Below, one piece after another: positions 52,576 through 60,956 of a stretch of 61,064 bases of DNA; the stretch's first letter is position 1, and every line of letters starts with the position of its first letter. The stretch comes from UBA6776 sp964636785 (lineage in GTDB: Bacteria; Bdellovibrionota; Bdellovibrionia; Bdellovibrionales; UBA1609): the NCBI GenBank assembly GCA_964636785.1, contig CAZWVK010000003.1, positions 1 through 61,064 of the forward strand. The letters are read 5' to 3'. The translations under genes were made by a program, and so were the position numbers. The notes beneath the pieces were generated by a model. It searched no databases, had not been told where the DNA came from, and saw only the letters and a program-made list of their open reading frames with translations.

Positions 52576-53449
52576 AGCTTTCACAGGAACATTCACCGCA
52601 CTGGCGACCCCGTTTAAAAATAATGAGGTCGATATCGTCTCTTTGGAAAAGCTCATACAACAACAAAATGAGGCCGGTATAAATGGCTTCATCGTAAATG
52701 GGACTACTGGAGAAAGCCCCACTTTATCAACGACAGAAGTAAAAAAAATATTTGATTGCGTGAGAGCGAATACGAAGTCTTCGCAGTCGATCATTCTCGG
52801 CGTGGGAACAAATTCAACATCCTCCACTATTGAATGGGTTCAGCGTGCATCCGAATGGAAAGCGCATGGGGCATTGGCCGTGGTCCCATATTACAATAAG
52901 CCCCCACAAAGGGGTCTGGTGAATCATTTTCGCCAAGTCGCAGCTGCAAGCCAAATTCCTGTGATTTTATACAATGTTCCCGGACGAACCATTCAAGGTT
53001 TAAGTGTGGAGAGTATTGAAACGCTATCGAAACATGAAATGATTTTAGGAATCAAAGAATCAACGGGTGATTTAAAATTTCTGGCGGAGATTCTCGAAGT
53101 GGTTCCGAAAGATTTTTCACTTTTGTCCGGAGATGATGGCACAGCTGTTGAGTTCTGTCTCAATGGAGGGGATGGACTGATTGGTGTCATGACTCATGTG
53201 ATTCCAAAAAAATCCGTTCATTTGATCTCTCGTGCTCTCGAGGGAGATCGAAGTGCACTCGAGGAGTTCAATAAATTTATCCCACTCGTAGAAAGTCTTT
53301 ATACAGAAGCCAATCCAATCCCAGTAAAGATGGCTCTTCATTTGATTAAAATCTTTGAGACTGCGGATTTGCGCTCTCCCCTTGTGACACTTTCCCAAGA
53401 AAACACGGAAAGGATAAAAAAATGTCTACAAGACCTTCAGCAGATTTAG
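52562..53449 (+). CDS. dapA: 4-hydroxy-tetrahydrodipicolinate synthase
   Basis: First enzyme of the diaminopimelate branch of lysine synthesis (295 residues). The family motifs are GFIVNGTTGESPTLSTTE near 41-58, VPYYNKPPQRGLVNHF near 108-123, YNVPGRT (catalytic Tyr near 138) and the Schiff-base lysine in GIKESTGDLKF near 166. Product supplies peptidoglycan cross-links. It overlaps dapB by 28 bases. Confidence 0.97.
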   Translation: MNKNKAFTGTFTALATPFKNNEVDIVSLEKLIQQQNEAGINGFIVNGTTGESPTLSTTEVKKIFDCVRANTKSSQSIILGVGTNSTSSTIEWVQRASEWKAHGALAVVPYYNKPPQRGLVNHFRQVAAASQIPVILYNVPGRTIQGLSVESIETLSKHEMILGIKESTGDLKFLAEILEVVPKDFSLLSGDDGTAVEFCLNGGDGLIGVMTHVIPKKSVHLISRALEGDRSALEEFNKFIPLVESLYTEANPIPVKMALHLIKIFETADLRSPLVTLSQENTERIKKCLQDLQQI

Positions 53450-54117
53450 AACTTATTGTTTACGGTGCCACGGGGCGGATGGGCCAGCAGGTGATCCGCC
53501 TGGCTGAGGAACAAAAAGTCTTTAATGCGGTTCATCCGGTAAAAAGATTCTCTGATTTTAAATCCAAAGGAGATGTGATCATCGATTTTTCTCTGCCAGA
53601 AGCGTTGGACGCGCTGGTTGAATACGCGACAAAGAACAAAATCCCCGTGGTCAGTGGAACGACGGGGTTAGGTGCAGAACAGATGGAGCGTTTGCGAGAA
53701 TTATCAAAGATCACCCCGGTTCTATGGGCGCCAAATATGAGCCTTGGTGTAACATTGATTTCAAAGTTCCTCGAAGGGCTTTCGATTCTTTCCGACTGGA
53801 AATTTGAAATTCAAGAAACTCACCATATTCATAAAAAAGACAAACCCAGCGGCACAGCACTTCGCTTGAAAGAATCCATTGAAAAGGCGATCGGAAAGGC
53901 GATTCCTGTTCCGGAATCGATCAGAGAGGGCGAAGTCATTGGGGACCACGTTGTGAAAATCACTGGACCATTTGAGGAAATAACCCTTGAACATCGGGCA
54001 ACGGATCGAAGAATTTTCGCCCAAGGCGCCATTCGTGCTGCAGTTTGGCTTACTGAGCAGCCTCCCGGATTTTATTCACTCCAGAACATGATTGATTTTA
54101 CTGCACAGGGCGGTTAG
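53422..54117 (+). CDS. dapB: 4-hydroxy-tetrahydrodipicolinate reductase
   Basis: Second enzyme of the DAP branch (231 residues; E. coli 273). The NAD(P)-binding loop is YGATGRMGQQVIRLAE near 14-29. The substrate loop is ETHHIHKKDKPSGTALRLKE near 132-151, with the HHxxKxDxPSGTA signature. The Rossmann part is shortened by roughly 30 residues between strands 2 and 4, so the usual cofactor-selectivity loop is reduced. ATG at 53422 has AAAGGA upstream and lies inside dapA. Confidence 0.94.
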   Translation: MSTRPSADLELIVYGATGRMGQQVIRLAEEQKVFNAVHPVKRFSDFKSKGDVIIDFSLPEALDALVEYATKNKIPVVSGTTGLGAEQMERLRELSKITPVLWAPNMSLGVTLISKFLEGLSILSDWKFEIQETHHIHKKDKPSGTALRLKESIEKAIGKAIPVPESIREGEVIGDHVVKITGPFEEITLEHRATDRRIFAQGAIRAAVWLTEQPPGFYSLQNMIDFTAQGG

Positions 54118-54191
54118 ATTTTCGCGAACTCGGAATGCAATAATGCTGCTTTGCGTTCGAGTTTCTTAACCGCGAACCGTTTGGAGATTCC

Positions 54192-54830
54192 ATGCAGTTT
54201 TATATCGATTCCGCAGATATTGAAGAAATCAGAAATGCAAATAAAAGAGGCTGGGTAGATGGTGTAACAACCAATCCAAGTTTAGTGGCTAAAACAGGGC
54301 GAAAACACGAAGACGTTATTAAGGATATTTGTAAAGAAGTGTCTGGTCTGGTTTCTGCTGAAGTTTTAAGCCTTGATGCGGAAGGAATGCTGAAAGAGGG
54401 CTATGAGTTAGCAAAGATCGCAGACAACGTCGTTGTGAAAATCCCAATGTCAGAAGAAGGCTTAATTGCAGCTCGCAAACTCGCGAGTGAAGGAATCAAA
54501 ACCAACGTGACTTTGGTTTTCTCTCCACTTCAGGCATTGCTTGTTGCTAAGGCAGGTGCAACCCTTGTTTCGCCATTTGTAGGCCGATTAGACGATATCT
54601 CGTCCAATGGAATGGATATGATTAGTCAGATTACTCACATTTTCGAGACTTACGCCTTGGATACTCAGGTGTTAGTCGCAAGTGTTCGCCATCCGATTCA
54701 TATTTTAGAGTCCGCGATGATGGGTGCAGATATTGTCACTTGCCCGTACAAAGTTATGCAGCAGATTGTGAAGCATCCACTTACCGACAAAGGTATTGAG
54801 CAGTTCTTAAAAGACGCTCAAAAGGCCTAA
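54192..54830 (+). CDS. Transaldolase (fructose-6-phosphate aldolase family)
   Basis: Small transaldolase of the TalC/FSA family (212 residues). The start MQFYIDSADIEEIRNANKRG and the VVKIPMSEEGLIAARKL stretch with the Schiff-base lysine (near 85) are diagnostic, followed by TLVFSPLQALLVAKAGA and PFVGRLDDI. It links glycolysis and the pentose phosphate pathway. It is 75 bases downstream of dapB and may be transcribed separately. Confidence 0.95.
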   Translation: MQFYIDSADIEEIRNANKRGWVDGVTTNPSLVAKTGRKHEDVIKDICKEVSGLVSAEVLSLDAEGMLKEGYELAKIADNVVVKIPMSEEGLIAARKLASEGIKTNVTLVFSPLQALLVAKAGATLVSPFVGRLDDISSNGMDMISQITHIFETYALDTQVLVASVRHPIHILESAMMGADIVTCPYKVMQQIVKHPLTDKGIEQFLKDAQKA

Positions 54831-54838
54831 TTACTACA

Positions 54839-55294
54839 ATGCAATATAGATGGTTTGCCGCTTTCGCAGCGGCTTTCCTTTTCTCGGGCTGTTCACTCTT
54901 TTATAAGCCATTACGAATAGATAGGGCTCATCATCCATTTGGTCAGATTCGCCAAATTGCAATGAAATCACTTCCTGTTGGCCTTCGCTCATCAAGCCCA
55001 AACGGAAGAGAGCTTCATTCTCAGTACTTCTTGCCGGATAAAGGTGGATATAAAGCGGCAATCGAGGAGCCTGTTCGCCTCACCGCTAAGATTGTTATTC
55101 TGAATGAACGCAGGCCGTATGAGATTGAAATCTATGTTTTCCGGGAAGAGCGTGTGGTGTCTGGTGGTCGAGTCAGCTACAAGGTTCGCGGACAAGACTT
55201 TCGAATAGCCAACATGATCAAAGAAGATATTCAGACCCGACTCGCTCAACGTCGCGAAGATCTGAATATCATTGACGATTTTCGTGTGTTCTAA
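54839..55294 (+). CDS. Hypothetical lipoprotein
   Basis: Predicted lipoprotein (151 residues): WFAAFAAAFLFSGC with Cys 18. The mature part has mixed strands and helices, no cysteines, and no domain I recognise. It lies 9 bases after the transaldolase and 15 bases before the large exported protein on the same strand, which suggests a shared function with the latter. Confidence 0.75.
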   Translation: MQYRWFAAFAAAFLFSGCSLFYKPLRIDRAHHPFGQIRQIAMKSLPVGLRSSSPNGRELHSQYFLPDKGGYKAAIEEPVRLTAKIVILNERRPYEIEIYVFREERVVSGGRVSYKVRGQDFRIANMIKEDIQTRLAQRREDLNIIDDFRVF

Positions 55295-55308
55295 GTTAGA
55301 CTATTCAC

Positions 55309-57306
55309 ATGGCTAGGCTTATTGCCGTATTGATTGTTTTATTTCCATTGTCATTTGTTCGCGTGGATCAAAGAGGCCAAGCTATATCACCCGTTCTTAT
55401 TCAGCTTGAAAAAGCATCACCTGCATTCGCGGCCTTTGAAGACATGCTGAACGATTACACAGAAGACACTATATACGAAACTGCGAAACAAGCTGTTCAT
55501 CTTTCAAGCGGTGAAATATATGTGCCCGATCATCAAGATCAACACACTCCAGTTCTCTTAACGATCAAACCTCTTAAAATCAAAAAACAGTCTGAGCTTG
55601 TGGCAAGTCTCCCAGAGTGGAAGGATTCAGAATCTTTGCCATCCATTGCGGAGCGAAAAGAAATCTTAGTTGCGAAGCTTTCAAAAGAGATTCTTAGACA
55701 ACCATCACCCGCCGAGCGTGCGCAAGAATTGGTAAAAAAAGAATTGATGAATCGAGATGATGACGTTCGTAAAGTCGCCACGGCATCGGGCGGAGCAATC
55801 ATTGTAAAGAAACCTTCCAGCACCTCCTACTCACCTTATATCCAATCCTCTGGGAGCAACGATAATCCAGCTTCTAATGACGGACACTTTATAACCGGTC
55901 CAATTCGAGTTTCGGGCGGAGTCGGCGAAGCTGGGGAATATTCCAAATGGAGAATTTATCGCGAGCTGAATGGCCGTGTTGCAGAGACGGGGTCTATCAA
56001 TATCTCCGAAGGAGAATTCTCAATCCGCGTGCAAGACAAAACTGGATTTATTGTCGCAGAAGTTGCGGACCATTTTGGCCGAGTATATGGGAAGGGGCGC
56101 GTGTCGCTTCAAGAAGATCTTTTAGCTCTTAAAGTTACACCCGTTACATCCACAACCATCGCAGCTTATACAGGGGATGATTCAGTCCCGACAACATATA
56201 AACCGTTTGGAAACGCATTGCTTGAAACCCAGAGCGAAAAACCAATCGATGTTTCCCATTACTCAGACAATTCACATTTCTTTATTGAAGCTCAAACAAG
56301 AAATCATTTTTCAACAGTGATGATTGGATTTCTTGATTCACTCAAACAGATTCCTCTTTATAAAGACAAAGCGATCAAAGCATTTCGCTCTATTGTTAAG
56401 GGATTTTATCGTGCGATCGATGTTCAGGATCTCGCATTGGTTTGGGGACAAGTTCTAAGAGATGGCCGACCTGTCGAGGGGGCGCAAGTTGAAATTGCAA
56501 CCGGCGAGGGACGAACTATTTATTTCAATGAAATTGGAATACCACGCGGCCAGCTTCAGGAAACAACCTCTTATGGACAGTTTGCGATTGCAAATATTCC
56601 TGAAGGCGTTCAAAGCGTACGGGTATTATATGATGGTCAAACCTTTCCAGCTCAAATTTTTCCAACACTCGCTGGCAAGATTTCGCAATTGAATCTGGAA
56701 GTTCCAACTCAAAGTTTTCACCAGCTTTTGCGAGTTTTCTCGCTTACGGAGAATCATATTGAACCTTCCGCATCAGTAAGGATTCTAGGTTTGGATGAGC
56801 ATATTGAGATCGATGGCTCGGCTGAAATCCCAATACCAGAGCTTGCGGCCGGGGTGACCATTGAAGTCGATGCAGGAATGAATTTTGAAATGTTTAGAAC
56901 TCATCTCCCTCGTTTAAGCACAAATATGGAAATTCATCTGCCCATTATAAAGACAGAGTGGCTGAATCAGATTATGAATTCAGCTCAGGTGAACTTAGAC
57001 CGACGAATGGGCCTTGCGTTCGGATTTGCTGGGCCGTCTGATGCAGAAGTGAAACTACTGAAGAATCAGCAAGGATTACACCGAATTATTTTCTTTGATA
57101 AAGAATTTAATTACTATCCAGGAAATGTTGCGCCGGCTGGTGGTGGGTTTATTGCTGTTAATCTACCTTTAGGTTTTCAGACTTTGGAAGTACGTGGACT
57201 GCATTCAATGCAAGCGCATGCAGAGAGTTTTGTTTCAGAGCCGTACTTTCTTAATTTGATTGGAAGCCAACGTTTTATCAACATCCGCGGGCAAGAAAAC
57301 CTTTAG
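55309..57306 (+). CDS. Large exported protein, unknown function
   Basis: A 665-residue protein with an N-terminal signal (LIAVLIVLFPLSFV). Beyond it come an alpha-helical charged region (about 90-150), a low-complexity Ser/Asn linker (about 165-190), and repeated beta-sandwich-like segments, two resembling carboxypeptidase-regulatory or Ig-like folds: GPIRVSGGVGEAGEYSKW near 197 and LVWGQVLRDGRPVEGAQVEI near 383. I know no family match. It probably acts outside the cytoplasm; the C-terminus overlaps the convergent transglycosylase gene by 72 bases. Confidence 0.75.
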   Translation: MARLIAVLIVLFPLSFVRVDQRGQAISPVLIQLEKASPAFAAFEDMLNDYTEDTIYETAKQAVHLSSGEIYVPDHQDQHTPVLLTIKPLKIKKQSELVASLPEWKDSESLPSIAERKEILVAKLSKEILRQPSPAERAQELVKKELMNRDDDVRKVATASGGAIIVKKPSSTSYSPYIQSSGSNDNPASNDGHFITGPIRVSGGVGEAGEYSKWRIYRELNGRVAETGSINISEGEFSIRVQDKTGFIVAEVADHFGRVYGKGRVSLQEDLLALKVTPVTSTTIAAYTGDDSVPTTYKPFGNALLETQSEKPIDVSHYSDNSHFFIEAQTRNHFSTVMIGFLDSLKQIPLYKDKAIKAFRSIVKGFYRAIDVQDLALVWGQVLRDGRPVEGAQVEIATGEGRTIYFNEIGIPRGQLQETTSYGQFAIANIPEGVQSVRVLYDGQTFPAQIFPTLAGKISQLNLEVPTQSFHQLLRVFSLTENHIEPSASVRILGLDEHIEIDGSAEIPIPELAAGVTIEVDAGMNFEMFRTHLPRLSTNMEIHLPIIKTEWLNQIMNSAQVNLDRRMGLAFGFAGPSDAEVKLLKNQQGLHRIIFFDKEFNYYPGNVAPAGGGFIAVNLPLGFQTLEVRGLHSMQAHAESFVSEPYFLNLIGSQRFINIRGQENL

Positions 57307-58482
57307 CCCTTTTGGTAGGAGGCTATTCTTCTTAACCGCATTGGCCAGATCCAGATTAAATCTTACGAATTCCTCTTCAGACAATTTATAACGCTTGAGC
57401 AATGTCTTCGGGCGTGTCGGTTTTTGAATCTGAGTAATAATAAACTTCTTCTCAGGAAGACGGTGAATATCATCAAACATCAGTTCGTGATATTTTTCAG
57501 CATGAAGTGCAGCCAGAAAGCAGGAATAAAAATTTGAAGAAGCGAATTTAAAATCACCCTTATGATAGCGACTGATAATCGTTGGTAAATGCTCTGACTT
57601 CGCAGCCTTAATGGCCTTTCGAATATTTCCAATTCCATGGTTGTAAGATGTTATTGTAAGCGGCCAGCTTTTTAGTGACCGATGATAACTCTTCAGCAAT
57701 CGTCCGGCCGCTTTTGTGGCTTTTAAAGGATTGTTTCTTTCATCAACGAAATCAGTGACTTTCATATAGGCTTTGCCCGTTCGTGGCATAATTTGCCAAA
57801 TTCCACTCGCTCCAACCCGGCTTTTTGCTTTCGTATTGAAACTCGACTCGACGAATGGCATTCGTGTGAGTTCTTTTGGAAGGCCTTGTGATTCAAACTC
57901 TTCTTCCATATGAGAGAGATAATAGGTGCTCTGTTCAAGGCCGGAATGGAAAAAGTCTTTTTGCCCAAGCTGGGTTCTCACTGAAGACGCAGCCAATGAG
58001 AGCTTTTTTTTCAAAGATGACCCAGGCGTTTCTTTAATGAGCTTCAAATATCTTTTGTGGTTTTCAGTTGGAGTTCGTGATGGGTTCTTTGCCAATTGTT
58101 TTAATATCTTTTGAACTTCGGCCTTTCGAGAGTTCACGAATTTCTGCGCGCGCTCTTTTCTTAGCCACAGCGGCCCTTTGCCACTTTGGACTCGAGCTGT
58201 GACATCAATCACCTCGTAGACGATCCAAGGATAACGGACATGATGAATAACGTGATGGTTTGAACCAAATACAGTGTATATATCAAACCAGAAAGAAACC
58301 CTGTCTTTAAGATCCTTTGGAACTTTAAATTCTGGAGAAATTCGCTGCGCAAAATCAGACAGAATCAACTCGCGCTTTTCATCTAAAGGCGAGGATTTAT
58401 CAATGGCAAATGCCACAGTGGTGAACGAAAGAGAGACTAAAACTGAGAGCCCTAAGGCTATAAAGCGCCGCACAGACATCAA
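57235..58482 (-). CDS. Lytic transglycosylase (GH23, MltD-like)
   Basis: Periplasmic peptidoglycan-cleaving enzyme (415 residues). A signal peptide (FIALGLSVLVSLSFTTVAFA) is followed by a helical region and an SLT domain with the catalytic Glu in RMPFVESSFNTKAKSRVGAS (near 210) and GIWQIMPRTGKAYM, YNHGIGNI further on. The C-terminal 90 residues lack obvious LysM repeats, unlike MltD. It cleaves the glycan to 1,6-anhydro products, fitting with NagZ at the other end of the window; in predators such enzymes may open prey walls. Confidence 0.9.
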   Translation of the reverse strand: MMSVRRFIALGLSVLVSLSFTTVAFAIDKSSPLDEKRELILSDFAQRISPEFKVPKDLKDRVSFWFDIYTVFGSNHHVIHHVRYPWIVYEVIDVTARVQSGKGPLWLRKERAQKFVNSRKAEVQKILKQLAKNPSRTPTENHKRYLKLIKETPGSSLKKKLSLAASSVRTQLGQKDFFHSGLEQSTYYLSHMEEEFESQGLPKELTRMPFVESSFNTKAKSRVGASGIWQIMPRTGKAYMKVTDFVDERNNPLKATKAAGRLLKSYHRSLKSWPLTITSYNHGIGNIRKAIKAAKSEHLPTIISRYHKGDFKFASSNFYSCFLAALHAEKYHELMFDDIHRLPEKKFIITQIQKPTRPKTLLKRYKLSEEEFVRFNLDLANAVKKNSLLPKGLKVFLPADVDKTLASNQIKKVRL

Positions 58483-58552
58483 AATCCATTAAAGCAAGAT
58501 TGATGCCCTGCATATAGATCGAACCTATTGAATCTCCTGACGAAATCTCGCT

Positions 58553-58581
58553 TTGGGATGTCAAAACTACCGCCTTATGAC
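58553..58581 (+). promoter_or_regulatory. Possible histone gene promoter
   Basis: TTGGGA (58553-58558), a 17-base spacer and TATGAC (58576-58581) form a plausible sigma-70 promoter about 90 bases upstream of the histone start. Each box matches 4 of 6 positions, so this is a by-eye candidate. The rest of the 190-base gap between the transglycosylase and the histone shows nothing else. Confidence 0.35.
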
Positions 58582-58673
58582 TAAAAGTGTCACAGCGTCA
58601 GATGCCTTTATCATTGATTTGAGGATGGCCTTTTGTCACTGTAGTTAGGAAATGAAACCCCGTGGAGGAACCT

Positions 58674-58868
58674 ATGTCTGAAGTTTTAGTGGTTACAAGC
58701 AAAGTAAAAAAATTCATTAAAGAGCAAGGCGGTTGCAATACTTCTGGTGAAACCATCGATATGTTGAGCAAAGCCGTTGAGAGACTTTGCCAAAAAGGAA
58801 TGGATTCAGCGAAGGCAGATGGCCGTAAAACGGTTATGGCTCGCGATATCGTTATCGATCACCTTTAA
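58674..58868 (+). CDS. Bacterial single-domain histone (Bd0055/HBb type)
   Basis: A 64-residue protein with one complete histone fold. ATG at 58674 (SEVLVVTSKVKKFIKEQGGC) is preferred, with TGGAGGA upstream; an in-frame ATG at 58662 is less likely. The middle helix is ETIDMLSKAVERLCQKGMD, and the end GRKTVMARDIVIDHL matches the archaeal RKTV-x-x-(R/S)DI signature. It is very close to the Bdellovibrio bacteriovorus histone Bd0055, which coats DNA by end-on dimer binding. An intrinsic terminator follows at 58903. Expression is expected to be high. Confidence 0.95.
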   Translation: MSEVLVVTSKVKKFIKEQGGCNTSGETIDMLSKAVERLCQKGMDSAKADGRKTVMARDIVIDHL

Positions 58869-58871
58869 TCT

Positions 58872-60947
58872 TTATTTGAGAGCTTTTAGCTCATCCCAAG
58901 AGAGCACGGGAATGCTTAGCTCCCGTGCTTTTTCTAATTTAGACCCAGCCTCTTCACCAGCGACCAAATAACTAGTTTTGCTACTCACAGATCCACTGAC
59001 TTTTCCGCCCCTACCTTCAATGTAGCTTTTCACCTCATCGCGTGGCTGAGGAAGTGTTCCTGTGATTACAAAGGTCAAACCTTTCCATTGGTCAGAACTT
59101 GCTCCTTTAGACTCTGAAATGCGAACACCAAGCTCCAGCAGTGAGAGCGCCTCCTTTTTGAAATCAGGATTCTTAAGTGCCGAAGCGATACTGAAAGACA
59201 CTTTTGGTCCGATGTCTGGAATTGAAATCAACTCCTCTTCCTTTGCCGCCAGGAAATTCTTGAGCGTTTTGAAATGCTCTGCTAAGGACTTTGCGGTTTG
59301 CTCACCGACAAAACGGATTCCTAGAGCATAAATCAAGCGATTGAGAGAACTCTTCTTACTCTTTTCAATGGAGGTCATTATATTTTGAGAAGACTTCTGG
59401 CCCTGACGCGGAAGTGTTAAGAGTTGATCCAATGTCAGCCTATAAATGTCTGAGAAGCTTGAAACAAGACCAGCAGACGTTAATTGCTCAACAATTTTAT
59501 CGCCTAATTTGTCGATATTCATCGCTCTTCTAGAAACAAAGTGCTTTAACGACTCATTCAATCTCGCGGGACAAACTGAATTGACACATCTTAAGACGAC
59601 TTCCCCCTCGGGCTGAAAAACCTTTTCGCCACATGATGGACAATGGGTCGGCATAATAAACTTCTCAGAAACGGAAGGGCGTTCATCGATAAGAACTTGA
59701 ACCACCTCCGGAATCACATCACCGGCCCGTTGAATGAGAACAGTGTCGCCAATGCGTATATCTTTACGATCGATCTCGGATTGATTGTGAAGTGTGGCAT
59801 TTGAAACGGTTACCCCGCCCACTAAAACGGGATTCAACTGAGCAACCGGAGTGAGCGCCCCAGTTCTGCCCACTTGAACAATGATGTCTTTGACCTGGGT
59901 TTTAGCCTGCTCAGGAGGAAACTTCGCTGCGATCGCCCATCTAGGACTTCGGGCAACAAAGCCAAGCTCTTTTTGAATGTCGTATTCATTCACTTTAATA
60001 ACAACACCATCAATATCAAAAGGAAGCTGCGATCGAATGGACAAAATCAGATCGTAGTATTCAATGGCCTCATCAATGGAACTACATTGAGCTGCCAGAG
60101 GACCAAGCTTATCCTTGACGGCATTTTCGCTCCAAAACTTTTTAACATTTTCAAATCGATCATGTTTCAAGTGGGGCAGGCCAAGATCATCCAGCGCATC
60201 CATCCAGCCTTTCTGCGACTTTATCTCTAAATTCTCAATCACTCCTGGAGCGTAACAGTACATTCTCAAAGGTCTTGAAGCCGTCACCGATGAATCAAGT
60301 TGGCGAATAGAGCCAGCGGCTGCGTTTCGTGGGTTGGCAAAAACTTGCAGCCCCCCTTCTTCCTGAAGCTCGTTAAGCTCCTTGAAGTCCGCTTTATTCA
60401 TTAAAACCTCTCCACGAACTTCAATGATACCGGTCGTATTTTTGGATCTCAGTCGAAGGGGAATGGATTTTACCGTACGGATATTCTGAGTGACGTTCTC
60501 TCCGACAACCCCATCCCCCCGGGTCAGAGCGCCTTGAAAAGAACCATTTTCATAAATGAGTTCGACCGCCAGACCGTCCAATTTGGGCTCACAAAAGTAA
60601 GTCCATTTAAGATCTTTTCCTTTTAGGTGGTTAAGGAGGCGTTTGTGAAAATCCAAAAGATCTTCGGTTGAAAATGCATTGGAAAGGGAGAGCATGGGGA
60701 GTCGGTGACTAATTTTTTCAAACTGGGAGATGGGCTTAAATCCCACTCTTTGTGTTGGAGAATCTGGAGTTATCAGCTCTGGATGTGCGTTTTCTAAGTC
60801 TTTTAACTCATGAAAAAGGCGGTCATATTCGCTATCCGTTATCTCCGGCTGATCAAGAACGTGATACTGATAATCATGATGGGAGATAAGGCCGCGCAGT
60901 TCTGCGATTTTGTCTTCGATAGAGGGGAGTTTTTCAGATTTTTTCAC
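58872..60947 (-). CDS. ligA: NAD-dependent DNA ligase LigA
   Basis: NAD+-dependent DNA ligase (691 residues). The start region has the Ia domain (ELRGLISHHDYQYHVLDQPE near 13-32); the adenylated lysine is in CEPKLDGLAVELIYENG near 120. The OB and zinc-finger parts (CPSCGEKVF...CVNSVCPARL) are near 415-440, then HhH repeats and a C-terminal BRCT domain (FVITGTLPQPRDEVKSYIEG near 620). Its GTG start has no other good alternative nearby. The final residues are encoded by the histone terminator hairpin. Confidence 0.98.
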   Translation of the reverse strand: MKKSEKLPSIEDKIAELRGLISHHDYQYHVLDQPEITDSEYDRLFHELKDLENAHPELITPDSPTQRVGFKPISQFEKISHRLPMLSLSNAFSTEDLLDFHKRLLNHLKGKDLKWTYFCEPKLDGLAVELIYENGSFQGALTRGDGVVGENVTQNIRTVKSIPLRLRSKNTTGIIEVRGEVLMNKADFKELNELQEEGGLQVFANPRNAAAGSIRQLDSSVTASRPLRMYCYAPGVIENLEIKSQKGWMDALDDLGLPHLKHDRFENVKKFWSENAVKDKLGPLAAQCSSIDEAIEYYDLILSIRSQLPFDIDGVVIKVNEYDIQKELGFVARSPRWAIAAKFPPEQAKTQVKDIIVQVGRTGALTPVAQLNPVLVGGVTVSNATLHNQSEIDRKDIRIGDTVLIQRAGDVIPEVVQVLIDERPSVSEKFIMPTHCPSCGEKVFQPEGEVVLRCVNSVCPARLNESLKHFVSRRAMNIDKLGDKIVEQLTSAGLVSSFSDIYRLTLDQLLTLPRQGQKSSQNIMTSIEKSKKSSLNRLIYALGIRFVGEQTAKSLAEHFKTLKNFLAAKEEELISIPDIGPKVSFSIASALKNPDFKKEALSLLELGVRISESKGASSDQWKGLTFVITGTLPQPRDEVKSYIEGRGGKVSGSVSSKTSYLVAGEEAGSKLEKARELSIPVLSWDELKALK
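58903..58933 (+). terminator. Intrinsic terminator of the histone gene
   Basis: Perfect 9-bp stem AGCACGGGA / TCCCGTGCT, loop ATGCTTAGC, then five T. It lies 35 bases after the histone stop, inside the coding end of the convergent ligA gene. Confidence 0.92.
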
Positions 60948-60956
60948 ACCTGAAAT

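Noticed and set aside
54118..54191. Gap between dapB and the transaldolase with partial inverted repeats (CGCGAAC...)
   Set aside because: Does not fold into a tRNA or a terminator with a T run; probably just a short promoter region.
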